Assembly: GCA_020633435.1 (NCBI GenBank)
Contig: JACKDP010000002.1
Span: 696,001 to 760,000 of the forward strand
DNA: 64,000 nucleotides
DNA from: Myxococcales bacterium
GTDB lineage: Bacteria > Myxococcota_A > Bradymonadia > UBA7976 > UBA1532
Reading direction: 5' to 3'
Both the position numbers and the translations under genes were made by a program. Positions 19,174-28,375 of this stretch are shown here, piece after piece; positions within the stretch are counted from its first letter, which is position 1, and each line of letters begins with the position of its first letter. The notes beneath the pieces are model-generated. The model was not told the origin of the DNA and did not search any database. It saw only the letters and a program-made list of their open reading frames with translations.

Positions 19174-19853
19174 CGCAGGCTCAGCGCCGCGTCGCCGAGG
19201 AGCTCGGCGCGCGTCTCGGCGACCGGATCGAGGCCGTCGGGCAGGAAGCCCGCGATGGGGCCCAGCCGGTTCGCCGCCTGGGCGTTCGCCGCGACGACGG
19301 CCTCGGCCAGCGTCCGGCCCTCCGACCAGCGCCGCAGGAAATACACGAAGAAGATCGGGGAGATGGACAAGCGCCCCCGGTGGCCGACGAAGGCCTGGGC
19401 GCCGAGCTCCAGCCAGCGCTCGCCGAAGACGGCGTCGGCGCAGCCGGTGCTGTACACCAGCCGCAGGTGGCGCCGGAGGCTCGGATCGATCTGCCGGAAG
19501 ACGTGGGGCAGCGTGCGCCCGCCATGCACCGCGAGGAAGACGTCCACCGCCTCGTAGCGCCGCAGCAGGTCCTCCGTCGCGCGGACGAGCCGGTCGCGAT
19601 CCGCGGGCGTGCGCTCCGTGACGTAGGCGACCTCGGCGTAGACGCCGCGCAGCAGCGGGAGGGTGTAGAGCTGGGTGCCCCACTGGAAGAACGGGATCTC
19701 GTGATCGCGCCAGGCCACGGCGGCGCGGCCCGCCTTCGGCCCCGCCCCTGGCCCCAGGGCGCGCGGCCGGTCGCCGACGACCAGCACGACCGTCCAGCTC
19801 AGCAGGAAGAGCAGGCCGACGACGACGCGGGGCGCCCGGGGACGGTCGATCAT
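19170..19853 (-). CDS. Membrane-anchored caspase/CHAT-like (clan CD) protein
   Basis: This 227-residue protein has one N-terminal transmembrane helix (about 9-27, VVVGLLFLLSWTVVLVVG). Its soluble domain looks like a clan CD cysteine peptidase fold. A hydrophobic strand ends in His-Gly (VDVFLAVHGG, His about 110). Twenty-eight residues later another strand ends in a Cys (LRLVYSTGCADAVFG, Cys about 138). Then come GAQAFVGHRGRLS and a helix, RRWSEGRTLAEAVVAANAQ. This His-Cys order, spacing and tail match caspase, gingipain and CHAT-type domains. No substrate is known. The small three-helix membrane protein is translationally coupled. The assignment rests on pattern, not on a search. Confidence 0.62.
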   Translation of the reverse strand: MIDRPRAPRVVVGLLFLLSWTVVLVVGDRPRALGPGAGPKAGRAAVAWRDHEIPFFQWGTQLYTLPLLRGVYAEVAYVTERTPADRDRLVRATEDLLRRYEAVDVFLAVHGGRTLPHVFRQIDPSLRRHLRLVYSTGCADAVFGERWLELGAQAFVGHRGRLSISPIFFVYFLRRWSEGRTLAEAVVAANAQAANRLGPIAGFLPDGLDPVAETRAELLGDAALSLR

Positions 19854-19939
19854 GGCGGCGACCGTAGCACCGGGGGTGACGCGCCGGTAGATCCCCGCCC
19901 GCCGCCCGACTACGCTGCCGGGCCTCTGCGGGAGGCGGC

Positions 19940-21124
19940 ATGGCGACGCTCAAGGATCACTGGACCCTCGACCCCAAGACCCGGTTTCTCAACCACGGCT
20001 CCTTCGGCGCCTGCCCCCGGGTCGTGCTCGACGCCCAGCGGCGCTGGCAGGATCAGATGGAGCGGCAGCCCGTCCGCTTCTTCATGACGGAGCTGCCGCC
20101 GCTGCTGGACGCCGCGCGGGCCCGGGTGGCGGCCCTCGTCGACGCGCCCGCCGAGGATCTGGCGTTCGTGACCAACGCCACCACCGGCGTGAACACCGTC
20201 CTGCGCGCGCTGCGGCTGGGCCCCGGCGACGCCCTGCTGGCCACCGACCACACCTACCAGGCCTGCCGGCGCAGCCTGGAGTTCATCGCCGCCCAGACGG
20301 GCGCGGCGCTGCAGATCGTGGCGATCCCGTTCCCGGGCACGACGGCCGACGGCATCGTCGAGGCCGTGCTCGGCGCGGTGACGCCCCAGACCCGGGTGGC
20401 GCTGCTCGATCACGTCACCAGCCAGACCGGCCTGGTCTTCCCGATCGAGCGGCTGGTGAAGGCCCTCGACGATCGCGGCGTCGACGCGCTGGTCGATGGG
20501 GCCCACGCCCCCGGCATGGTCCCGGTTTCATTGAGGAAAATGCAGCCCGCCTGGTACACCGCCAACCTGCACAAGTGGTGCTGCGCCCCCAAGGGCGCGG
20601 CGCTGCTCTACGTGCGCCCGGACCGGCGCCGCGACCTGCACCCCCTCAACATCAGCCATGGCTACGTGCCCGGCGGCGATCTGCGGGCCGAGTTCGACTG
20701 GACGGGCACCTGGGATCCGACCGCCTGGCTGACGGTGCCCGCCGCCCTCGACTTCCTCGACGGCGTGGGCGGGCTGCCGGCCATCCAGGCGCGCAACCGG
20801 GCGCTGGCCCTGACCGGGCGTGACCACCTGCTGCGCGTCCTGGGCATCCCGGCCCCCGCCGCCGACGACCTCATCGGCTCCATGGCGGCCGTGCCCCTGC
20901 CCCCCGCCGCCGGGGCCCCCCTGACCGGCCTCGGCACCCCGGACGCCTGGCAGCGCGCGCTGCTGGCCGATCACGGCATCGAGGTGCCCATCATCGCGTG
21001 GCCCGCCCCGCCGCGCCGCGTGCTGCGCATCTCCGCCCAGCTCTACAACCATGAAGGCGAGTACCTGGTCCTGGCTTCGGCCCTGGGCGAGCTGCTGGCC
21101 CAGGCCCCGAGAGAGGCTCGATGA
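19940..21124 (+). CDS. Class V aminotransferase, isopenicillin-N epimerase-like
   Basis: The 394-residue protein has GGAGG five bases before its ATG. It belongs to the fold-type I PLP enzymes (class V). Seen in the sequence are FLNHGSFGACP at the N terminus, FVTNATTGVNTVLRA, the PLP-ring Asp/His segment VDGAHAPGM and the Schiff-base lysine in ANLHKWCCAPKG. The order matches isopenicillin-N epimerase-like and cysteine-desulfurase-related proteins. The real substrate cannot be told from sequence, and no beta-lactam genes are present. Its stop overlaps the start of a VanY-like peptidase gene (ATGA), suggesting a link to amino-acid or peptidoglycan-peptide metabolism. Confidence 0.88.
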   Translation: MATLKDHWTLDPKTRFLNHGSFGACPRVVLDAQRRWQDQMERQPVRFFMTELPPLLDAARARVAALVDAPAEDLAFVTNATTGVNTVLRALRLGPGDALLATDHTYQACRRSLEFIAAQTGAALQIVAIPFPGTTADGIVEAVLGAVTPQTRVALLDHVTSQTGLVFPIERLVKALDDRGVDALVDGAHAPGMVPVSLRKMQPAWYTANLHKWCCAPKGAALLYVRPDRRRDLHPLNISHGYVPGGDLRAEFDWTGTWDPTAWLTVPAALDFLDGVGGLPAIQARNRALALTGRDHLLRVLGIPAPAADDLIGSMAAVPLPPAAGAPLTGLGTPDAWQRALLADHGIEVPIIAWPAPPRRVLRISAQLYNHEGEYLVLASALGELLAQAPREAR

Positions 21125-22939
21125 TCCGCCTACGCCCCGCCCTGCTCCTCGCCGCGGGCGCCTTCGCCGCCTGCGAGGCCCCGCTGCCCCCGTCCCGCCC
21201 GGCCGCCACGGGCGTCTGGCGGGCCGGCCTGACCATCGAGGAGACGGCCATGGAGACGTGCGACACGCCGCCCGAGCTGGTGGACGGCCTGTCGCGGCAG
21301 CTCGTGGACGCCATCAACTGCCTGCGGCCGGGCACCCTGGCCGACATCCCGCTCGGGGCCGACATCGGGCTGCTGCGCGCCGGCCGCCCCGCCATCATCG
21401 ACGCCCGCGCGGTGGACGACCTGGCCCGCGCCGCCGCGGCGGGCGACCGCCAGATGATCGTCCGCTGGGCCTACCGGGATGTGGCCCTGCAGCACCTGTT
21501 CTGGCTGCAGGACGACTTCCGCTCCTGCGCGGTGGCGGCGCCCGCCGGGCTGTCGAACCACCAGAACGGCCTGGCCGTCGATCTCAACGACTACCAGGCC
21601 TGGGAGCCGACCATGGAGCGGTTCGGCTTCGAGAACCGATTGCCCAATGATCGCGTGCACTTCGACTACCAGCGCGCCGACGACGTGGGCCTGGGGGCGC
21701 TGTCGCTGCTGGCCTTCCAGGCCCTCTGGAACAAGAACAACCCCGGCGAGGTGGTGCCCCTGAGCGCCGAGCTGGACGGCGACACCTACGACGCCCTGAG
21801 CCGCGCCCCCATCGAGGGCTTCGCCCGGGAGCTCTGCGACGGCGGCCCCCCGCCGGTCGGCCCGGGCCCCGTGCGCGGACCCACGGTGGCCCAGTCGGCC
21901 TGGCGGGGCTGCGACGCGCCGGCCCCGCTGCTGGAGGGCCTGTCCATCCAGGTCATCGAGGCCATGAACTGCCTGCAGCCCGACGCCCTCCAGCGCGTGG
22001 CCGTCTGCGACCAGCCCGGCTGCATCATCGCCGATGAGCCGCTGCTGCCCTGGCTGGGCACGCCGGCCCGCATGGCGCTCCTGTCGGCCAGCGCCGTGGG
22101 CGACCGCCCCATCCCGCTGGTGGCGGCGTTCCGGGACGTCACGCTGCAGCACTTCTACGCCTCGGCGGACGCCAACATCGGGTGCCCGACGGCCGACGGC
22201 GCCGCCCGCAGCCCGCTCAACACCGGCCTGGCCGTGCGCATCCGCAACGCGCCGGGGCTCGGGGCCATCCTGGCCGACTTCGACTTCAGCAACGACGGGA
22301 CGGGGGCGCCCACCGTGTACCGCTACACGGGGGACGACGCGGACGACCTCACGAGCCTGGGCGTGCTGGCGTTCCAGCGGCTCTGGAACGTGAACCGACC
22401 CGACGATCCCATCGACGAGGATGGCCGCATCGGGCCGCAGACCCGGGGCGCCATCGATCGAGCGCCCATCGCGGGCTTCGCCGAGGGCCTCTGCGCGGTC
22501 GAGCCCCCCGATGGCGGCGTCGGCGGCTCCGGTGGCAGCGGCGGCGTGGCGGGCGCGGGTGGCGCGGGCGGCCAGGGCGGCGCGGGCGGCCAGGGCGGCG
22601 CGGGCGGCCAGGGTGGCGCCGGCGGCCAGGGCGGCCAGGGCGGCGCGGGTGGCCTCGGCGGCGCCGGGGGTCGGCGGCGAGGGCGGCTTTGGCGGCGGTG
22701 GCGTGGGCGGATCGGGCGGCCAGGGCGGCGTGATCAGCGGCGGCTCGGGCGGCGCCGGCGGCGGCGGTGGCGCGGACGGTGGCCTGCCTTCCCCCGTGCC
22801 CCCCGCCCGCGGCTGGACGGCCGTCGCGGTGGAGGACGGCGGCAGCGGCTGCCAGGGCGCCCCCGGTGGCGCCGGTGGGTGGTGGCTGCTGGGCTTGCTG
22901 GCGGCGCCCGCCGTCCGGCGGCGGCGGCGCCGGACCTGA
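21121..22939 (+). CDS. Duplicated VanY-like (M15) / PG-binding lipoprotein with MYXO-CTERM-like tail, frameshifted
   Basis: The frame opens with a lipobox (AFAAC). A VanY-type fold carries SNHQNGLAVD (about residue 145) and NDRVHFDY (about 178), matching the SxHxxGxAxD and late His motifs of zinc D,D-carboxypeptidases. It is followed by a peptidoglycan-binding-like unit (LLAFQALWNKNNPG). A second copy (21880-22500) keeps the scaffold (FQRLWNVNRPDD) but has lost the ligands: ARSPLNTGLAVRI replaces the first motif. A GGQGGA linker leads to a C-terminal SGCQ, a hydrophobic WWLLGLLAA segment and an Arg run, resembling MYXO-CTERM. That tail lies in the +1 frame, so one base of the G5 run at 22666-22670 appears extra. 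Uncorrected, the frame would run on into antisense of the next gene. Confidence 0.8.
22512..22775 (+). repeat. GGQGGA-coding low-complexity tract
   Basis: Tandem 18-bp units (ggcggccagggcggcgcg and close variants) encode Gly-Gly-Gln-Gly-Gly-Ala. The frame break of the VanY-like gene lies inside this tract. A near-identical tract recurs at 43835-43950 in the Kazal-Kunitz gene. Confidence 0.8.
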
Positions 22940-22941
22940 CG

Positions 22942-24032
22942 TCAGGGGGCCAGGACCTCCAGGGTGTCGACGGCGCCGAACGCCTGCCGCGACGCCCCGC
23001 CTGGCACGTAGATGCGGCCGTCCAGGGTCGCCGCCGCCATGCCGTGGCGGGGGTGCGGCATGGCCGGCAGGCGGACCCAGCGATCCGTCGCCCCGTGCCA
23101 GGCCTCCACGGCGTCGAAGACCCCGCTGGCCGCGCCGCGGTTGCCCTCCCCGCCGATGACGTACAGCCAGCCATCCAGCACGGCCGCGGCCGTCCCGCCT
23201 CGCGACGTCGGCATGGGCGCCCCGGACGCCCAGGTGCCCCGCGCGGGATCGAAGACGTCCACCCGGTCGACGTGGCTCTCGATGTCAGCGGACCGGCCGC
23301 CGGCGATGACCAGGCGCCCGTCGACGGCCCCCGCGGCCATGTGGTCGCGGGGCGTGGGCAGGTCGGGCAAGGCCTCCCAGGTGTCGGCCGCGGGATCGTA
23401 GCGGTCGACGAGCGCCACCGCCCGGCCCCCGCCCAGGCCGCCAGCGAGGTAGATGAGCCCGTCGATGACGGCCACCCCGGACGCCCCCCGCGTCCGGGCC
23501 GGGGGCAGCGGGGCGCGCTCCTCCCAGGTCCCGACGGCTGGATCCAGGCGGAAGGCGCGCCCCTCGGCGGCGAACCCCTGGACGAGGTAGCCCAGCACGT
23601 AGAGGCGCCCATCCACCACGGCGGCGTTGGCGTGGTGCAGCCGCACGGGCAGCGGCGGCCCCGCACGCCAGGCGCCGATCGACGGCTCGAAGATGCGGAC
23701 ATCATTGACGATTCTGGCCTGACCGTCGAAGCCGCCGAGGACCCAGATGGCGTCGCCGGTGGCCACCACGGCGATCTCCTGGATGGCGCCTCCCCGACGG
23801 CCGGGCCGGGCGCCCACCGCTGGGCAGGCGGCGCGTCCGCCAGGCCCGCGTCCGCCAGGCCCGCGTCGGCCGGGCCCGCGTCAGCCGGGCCCGCGCCGCC
23901 CGCGTCGGCGAGCCCCGCGTCGGCCGCGGCGTCGACGGTGGCGTCCACCGGCGGGCAGGCGTCGACGCTGGCGCCCGGGCCGCCGTCGTCGCAGCCCGCG
24001 AGGGCGAGGGCGAGGGCGAGGGCGCGCCTCAT
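22942..24032 (-). CDS. Kelch-repeat lipoprotein, frameshifted
   Basis: The gene starts at ATG 24032, overlapping the stop of the upstream Cys-repeat gene (ATGA). The first 79 codons encode a lipobox (LALALAGC) and an Asp-Ala linker with DAGLADAG repeats. The remainder, in the -1 frame from about 23795, encodes five or six Kelch blades with IWVLGGFDG, LYVLGYL, IYLAGGLGGG, LVIAGGR, LYVIGGEGN and IYVPGG. Together they form a secreted beta-propeller of about 363 residues that probably binds protein or sugar. Joining the halves needs one extra G in the run at 23792-23795 (CCCC on the plus strand). Either the sequence has an error there or the gene is broken. It converges on the VanY-like gene with two bases between stops. 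Confidence 0.8.
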
Positions 24033-27000
24033 CGGCGGCATACGAACAGGGAGCAGTTGCCCGACTGGCACTCGATGTTCGTCAGGCAGGCGTGCCCGTT
24101 GGCCCACTTCGGCTGGCACGAGTAGCCCGCGTCGCACCAGGCGTTGGCGCCGCAGTCGGCGTGCACGGCGCAGGCCCGGCAGAAGCCGGCGACGCAGTGC
24201 CCCGAGCCGCACTCGATGTTGCCCAGGCAGACGTGGCCGTTGCCCCACTTCGACTGGCAGAAGCCCGCCGCGTCGCACCACTCGTTGCCGCCGCAGTCGC
24301 CATGGGCCCCGCACTCCCGGCAGAAGCCGGCGACGCAGTGCCCGAGCCGCCACTCGATGTTCGTGAGGCAGGCGTGCCCGTTGGCCCACTTCGGCTGGCA
24401 CGAGAAGCCCGCGTCGCACCAGGCGTTGGCGCCGCAGTCGGCGTGCACGGCGCAGGCCCGGCAGAAGCCGGCGACGCAGTGCCCCGAGCCGCACTCGATG
24501 TTGCCCAGGCAGACGTGGCCGTTGCCCCACTTCGACTGGCAGAAGCCCGCCGCGTCGCACCACTCGTTGCCGCCGCAGTCGCCATGGGCCCCGCACTCCC
24601 GGCAGAAGCCGGCGACGCAGTGCCCCGAGCCGCACTCCACGTCGCTCAGGCAGACGTGCCCGTTGCCCCACTCGGGCTGGCAGAAGCCCGCCGCGTCGCA
24701 CCACTCGTTGTTGCCGCAGTCGCCATGGGCCCCGCACTCGCGGCAGAAGCCCAGCACGCAGTGCCCCGAGCCGCACTCCACGTCGCCCAGGCACGCGTGC
24801 CCGTTGCCCCACTCGTTCTGGCAGAAGCCCGCCGCGTCGCACCAGCGGTCGGCCCCGCAGTCCGCGTGGCGGCCGCACTCGCGGCAGAAGCCCAGCACGC
24901 AGTGCCCCGAGCCGCACTCCACGTCGCCCAGGCACGCGTGCCCGTTGTCCCACTCGTCCTGGCAGAAGCCCGCCGCGTCACACCACCGGCCGTCCCCGCA
25001 GTCGGCGTGGGCGTCGCACTCCCGGCAGAAGCCGATGACGCAGGCCCCCGAGCCGCACTCCCGATCGCTCAGGCAGGCGTGGCCGTTGTCCCAGAGCGGC
25101 TGGCAGTAGCCCGCCGCGTCGCACCACTGGCCGCAGGGGCACTCGTCGTCGCGATCGCAGTGGGCGCACAGGCCCAGCCGGCAGGAGCCCGACTTGCACT
25201 CCACGTCGCTCAGGCAGGCGTGGCCCGCGTTCCACTTGCTCACGCAGACGCGCGTCAGGTCGCACCAGGCCCCCGACCCGCAGTCAGCATGCCCGTCGCA
25301 GTCGCTGCACACGCCGGCGCGGCACGTCCCGCTCTGGCACTCGACGTCCGACAGGCACAGGTGCCCGGCCGACCACTTGCCGACGCAGACGTTGGTGGCG
25401 TCGCACCAGGCGTCCGCCGCGCAGTCGCCGTGGCGCTGGCAGTCCGTGCAGATGCCCAGGGTGCACTGGCCGCTCTGGCACTCCACGTTGCCGAGGCAGA
25501 CGTGGCCGCCCTCCCACTTGCCCACGCAGACGCCCGTCACGTCGCACCAGGCGCCGGCGCCGCAGTCGGCGTGCTGCTGGCAGTCGCTGCAGACGCCCAC
25601 CCGGCACGTGCCGCTGGCGCACTCGTCATCCCCTACGCACAGGTGCCCGGCCTGGAAGCGCGGCTGGCAGACGCCGTCGATGCAGCGCTCCTCGGCCGGG
25701 CAGTCCCCGCCGTTGTCGCAGCGACCGGGCACGCCGAGCCCCAGGCTCTCGCGGTCCCGCGCCTCGCAGGAGCCGTCGGTCAGCGCCGGCGGCACCCCCT
25801 CCAGGCCACGCTCGCCCCGGGCGCGCTCCCACGTCCGCACGTAGGCCTCCGCCGACCGGAGCATGGGCTCGATGTCGTCGTCGCCGAGGCCGATGTTGCG
25901 CAGATCCTGAATGAAATCAGGCAACAAGCCGATGTGGGCCACGCCGTCGGTGTTGATGTCGAAGGTGCGGTTGCCGGTGACCTGCTGGGGCAGCGCCTCG
26001 AAGCCGGGGAGCTGCACCGGGTAGCGCACACGGGTCGCCTCGGCCTGGGCCACCCGCTCGGCGGGGAAGCCGGCGCCCAGGCGGCAGGCGTCCGGGCCGA
26101 AGCGGGGGGAGGTGTGCCGGGCCAGGCCGTTGAAGTCGGTGCCGATGCCCAGGCCCACGCCACCGAGCTGGTGGGCAGCGAAGAGGAGCTCCTGGGCGAA
26201 GGTCTTCGAGCTGTTGGTGCAGTCCGCCGGCACCGCCCCGACGCTGTGGATGCAGGTCTCGGCGTCGGGATCGGCGTCGCAGCCGTGGTTGCTGCCGCCG
26301 ATGAGGGCCAGCATGCCGCCCGTATCGGCCACGGCGCGCAGGTCGGCGCACGTCATCATCCGCTCGGCGCGCTCGTGGCCGGCGTACACCGGCAGGGTGC
26401 GGGCGTGGGAGTACATCACCGGGAAGCCCAGGTCCCGGGCCATGGCGATGGTCTCGTCCCGGGACCGCCGGCCCATGTGATCGATGTCGATGATCATGCC
26501 GCGACCCGCGAGGCCCTCGATGAGGTGGCGGCCCAGCGGGGTCAGGCCCCGCGTGTTGCACTGGCCCTCCTGCCCGTCGAAGACGGCCGTGGCCAGGCCC
26601 ATGGTCTCGGCGATGACCGCCACGGCGGGGTTGCGGCCGAAGGCGAACCGGAAGCCGTCTGCCGTGCAGTCGCGGCTCTGAAAGGCGCGGTCGTTGTAGA
26701 CCTGGTTCGCGAGCACGTAGACGTCGTCGAAGAGGGCGGTGCCGCCGAACGCGTTGTCGACCCCGTGGATGGGGATCACATGCCGCACGCCGAGGGCGTG
26801 CAGCTCGTCGAGCTTGCGATCCACATAGGCCGGCGTGCAGGCCTCGTTGCCCTGGTCGCACCCGAAGAGCGCCCCCACCTCGACGCCGAGGACCACGGCC
26901 AGGCGCCCCTGGCCGATCACCGCCCGGGCCTCGGCCGGCGTCTCGACGATGCGGTACCAGCCCGTGTCGTTCTCCAGCCCGTCGTCTTGCCGATCCACCC

Positions 27001-28284
27001 AGGCCTGGAAGCTGAACGCTTCGCTGACCTGCCGGTGGATGGAGGCGTCCTCGTCGCAGTCGTACCGTCCGCCCGGCGCCACGCCGCACAGCAGCCGGTT
27101 CTCGACCGCCAGGACGGAGATGAGGCGCAGGCCGCCGCGCCACGCCCGCTCGAGCCAGTCGACATAGGCCTGCTGGTGGGTGCGGGAGTACCAGTGCGGC
27201 CAGCCGCGGAAGTCGGGCCAGCCGCCGGGATCGTGGCCGAGGGGCTCGCCGACGGCCGCCACGATGGGGTTCGTCCCGCACACGCCGTGGCCCTCCAGGC
27301 CGTTCTGGGTGCAGGTCGCACCGCTGCACAGCCCCGAGCGGGCGCCGCAGCAGTGCAGGGCCTGGGCGGGATCCTCGCAGCCGAGGGGCGAGGCGGCGTC
27401 GTAGGCCTCCCCCTGGATGAAGCCCCCGCCGAACGCCAGGCTCGACATCTGGTGCAGGTGGGCGTCCGCGAAGCCCCAGAGGGCCGCGCCCGACCCGGGT
27501 CGGCAGGCCAGCGTGCAGAAGTCGCAGGCGGTCTCGCCAAAGGCGGGCTCGCACGACCCCGCGTTGGCGTCGCCGTCGTCGCAGAGCTCCACGCCCGCCT
27601 GGACGACGCCGTCGCCGCAGCGGGCCGGCTGGCAGGTGTTGCGGCAGGCGTCCGTGTCGACGCGGTTGCCGTCGTCGCAGCCCTCCACGCCGGCCTGCAC
27701 GACGCCGTCGCCGCAGCGGGCCGGCTGGCAGGTGTTGCGGCAGGCGTCCGTGTCGACGCGGTTGCCATCGTCGCAGCCCTCGACCCCCGCCTGCACCACG
27801 CCGTCGCCGCAGCGGGCCGGCTGGCAGATGTTGCGGCAGGCGTCGGTGTCGACGCGGTTGCCGTCGTCGCAGCCCTCGCCCGGATCGACGACGCCGTCGC
27901 CGCAGGTGGCCGGCACCATGGCGTCGGGAGGCAGCACGCTGGCGTCCCCGGCCGGCGGGCCCGCGTCCGATCCCGGGACCTCGCCGCCCCCCGCGCCCGC
28001 CATGCCGGCGTCTGCGCCCGGGACCTCGCCGCCGCCCGCGCCCACCTCCCCGCCGGCGCCGCCGTCACCGCCGACGCCGCCCGCATCGCGGCCAGGCGCC
28101 CCAGCCGTCCCGCCAGCGCCACCGCCCGCGCCGCCCCGCCCGCGCCGCCGCCATCGCCGGGCCGCGCGTCTGGCGTCACCACCGCGCCATCGCACGGGCT
28201 CGCCCCGCACGTCTCCCCATCCGACGCCGTCCCCGCATCACACCCGAGGACGAGCACCAGCACCCAGCACCGCCAGCCAGCCAT
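24029..28284 (-). CDS. Giant lipoprotein: myxo disulfide repeats, M19 dipeptidase-like domain and Cys-rich repeats, frameshifted
   Basis: The best start is ATG 28284, six bases after GGGGGAGG, giving MAGWRCWVLVLVLGC (lipobox). A Gly-rich linker contains a frame break at 28134-28137, where one G seems missing. Next come four CGDGVV...GCDDGN units (27600-27900) of the myxobacterial disulfide-repeat type. An amidohydrolase/M19 renal-dipeptidase-like domain spans about 27470-25880: ADAHLH, VVLGVEVGALFG, MIIDIDHMG, PVMYSHART and GIGTDFNG provide candidate metal ligands. The C-terminal 560 residues are about 14 Cys-rich units of about 47 residues (pattern WCDAAGFCQ, NGHACL, ECGSGHC, GFCREC). The enzyme may hydrolyse peptides at the surface. 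Its substrate is unknown. The stop overlaps the Kelch gene. Confidence 0.78.
24071..24634 (-). repeat. 282-bp tandem direct repeat, two nearly identical copies
   Basis: Bases 24071-24352 and 24353-24634 are nearly identical. Each encodes two Cys-rich units (94 residues). The left copy differs at 24341-24351, where one C is missing and one C is added. This changes ECGSGH to EWRLGH and removes a conserved cysteine. The high identity indicates recent duplication or gene conversion. Confidence 0.85.
24635..25690 (-). repeat. Diverged Cys-rich tandem repeat array
   Basis: Continuing units of about 141 bp encode the CxxHxDCGxxxWCD...C...W..GHxCLxxxECxSGxC pattern. Units nearer 25.6 kb are more diverged than those near 24.1 kb, so the array appears to have grown at the protein C-terminal end. 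Confidence 0.75.
27600..27895 (-). repeat. 96-bp tandem repeat, myxobacterial disulfide repeat
   Basis: About three 96-bp units encode ARCGDGVVQAGVEGCDDGN followed by RVDTDACRNTCQP. Adjacent copies are nearly identical at DNA level. They are disulfide-bonded spacer modules preceding the peptidase-like domain. Confidence 0.8.
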
Positions 28285-28375
28285 CCAGGACCTCCCCCGC
28301 ATGCCCGCAGCGTAGCACCGCCCCGTGGCCACGAGATCCCTTGCGCAGCGCCCGCCGACCTGAAAGAACGCGCCC

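Noticed and set aside
24029..25690. Possible CRISPR-like array
   Set aside because: The repeats are contiguous, in frame and encode disulfide modules; there are no unique spacers.
23747..28315. A 1522-codon plus-strand frame opposite the Cys-repeat gene
   Set aside because: Repetitive VAPLRLA-type sequence is the reverse complement of the Cys repeats; it has no ribosome-binding site or domain.
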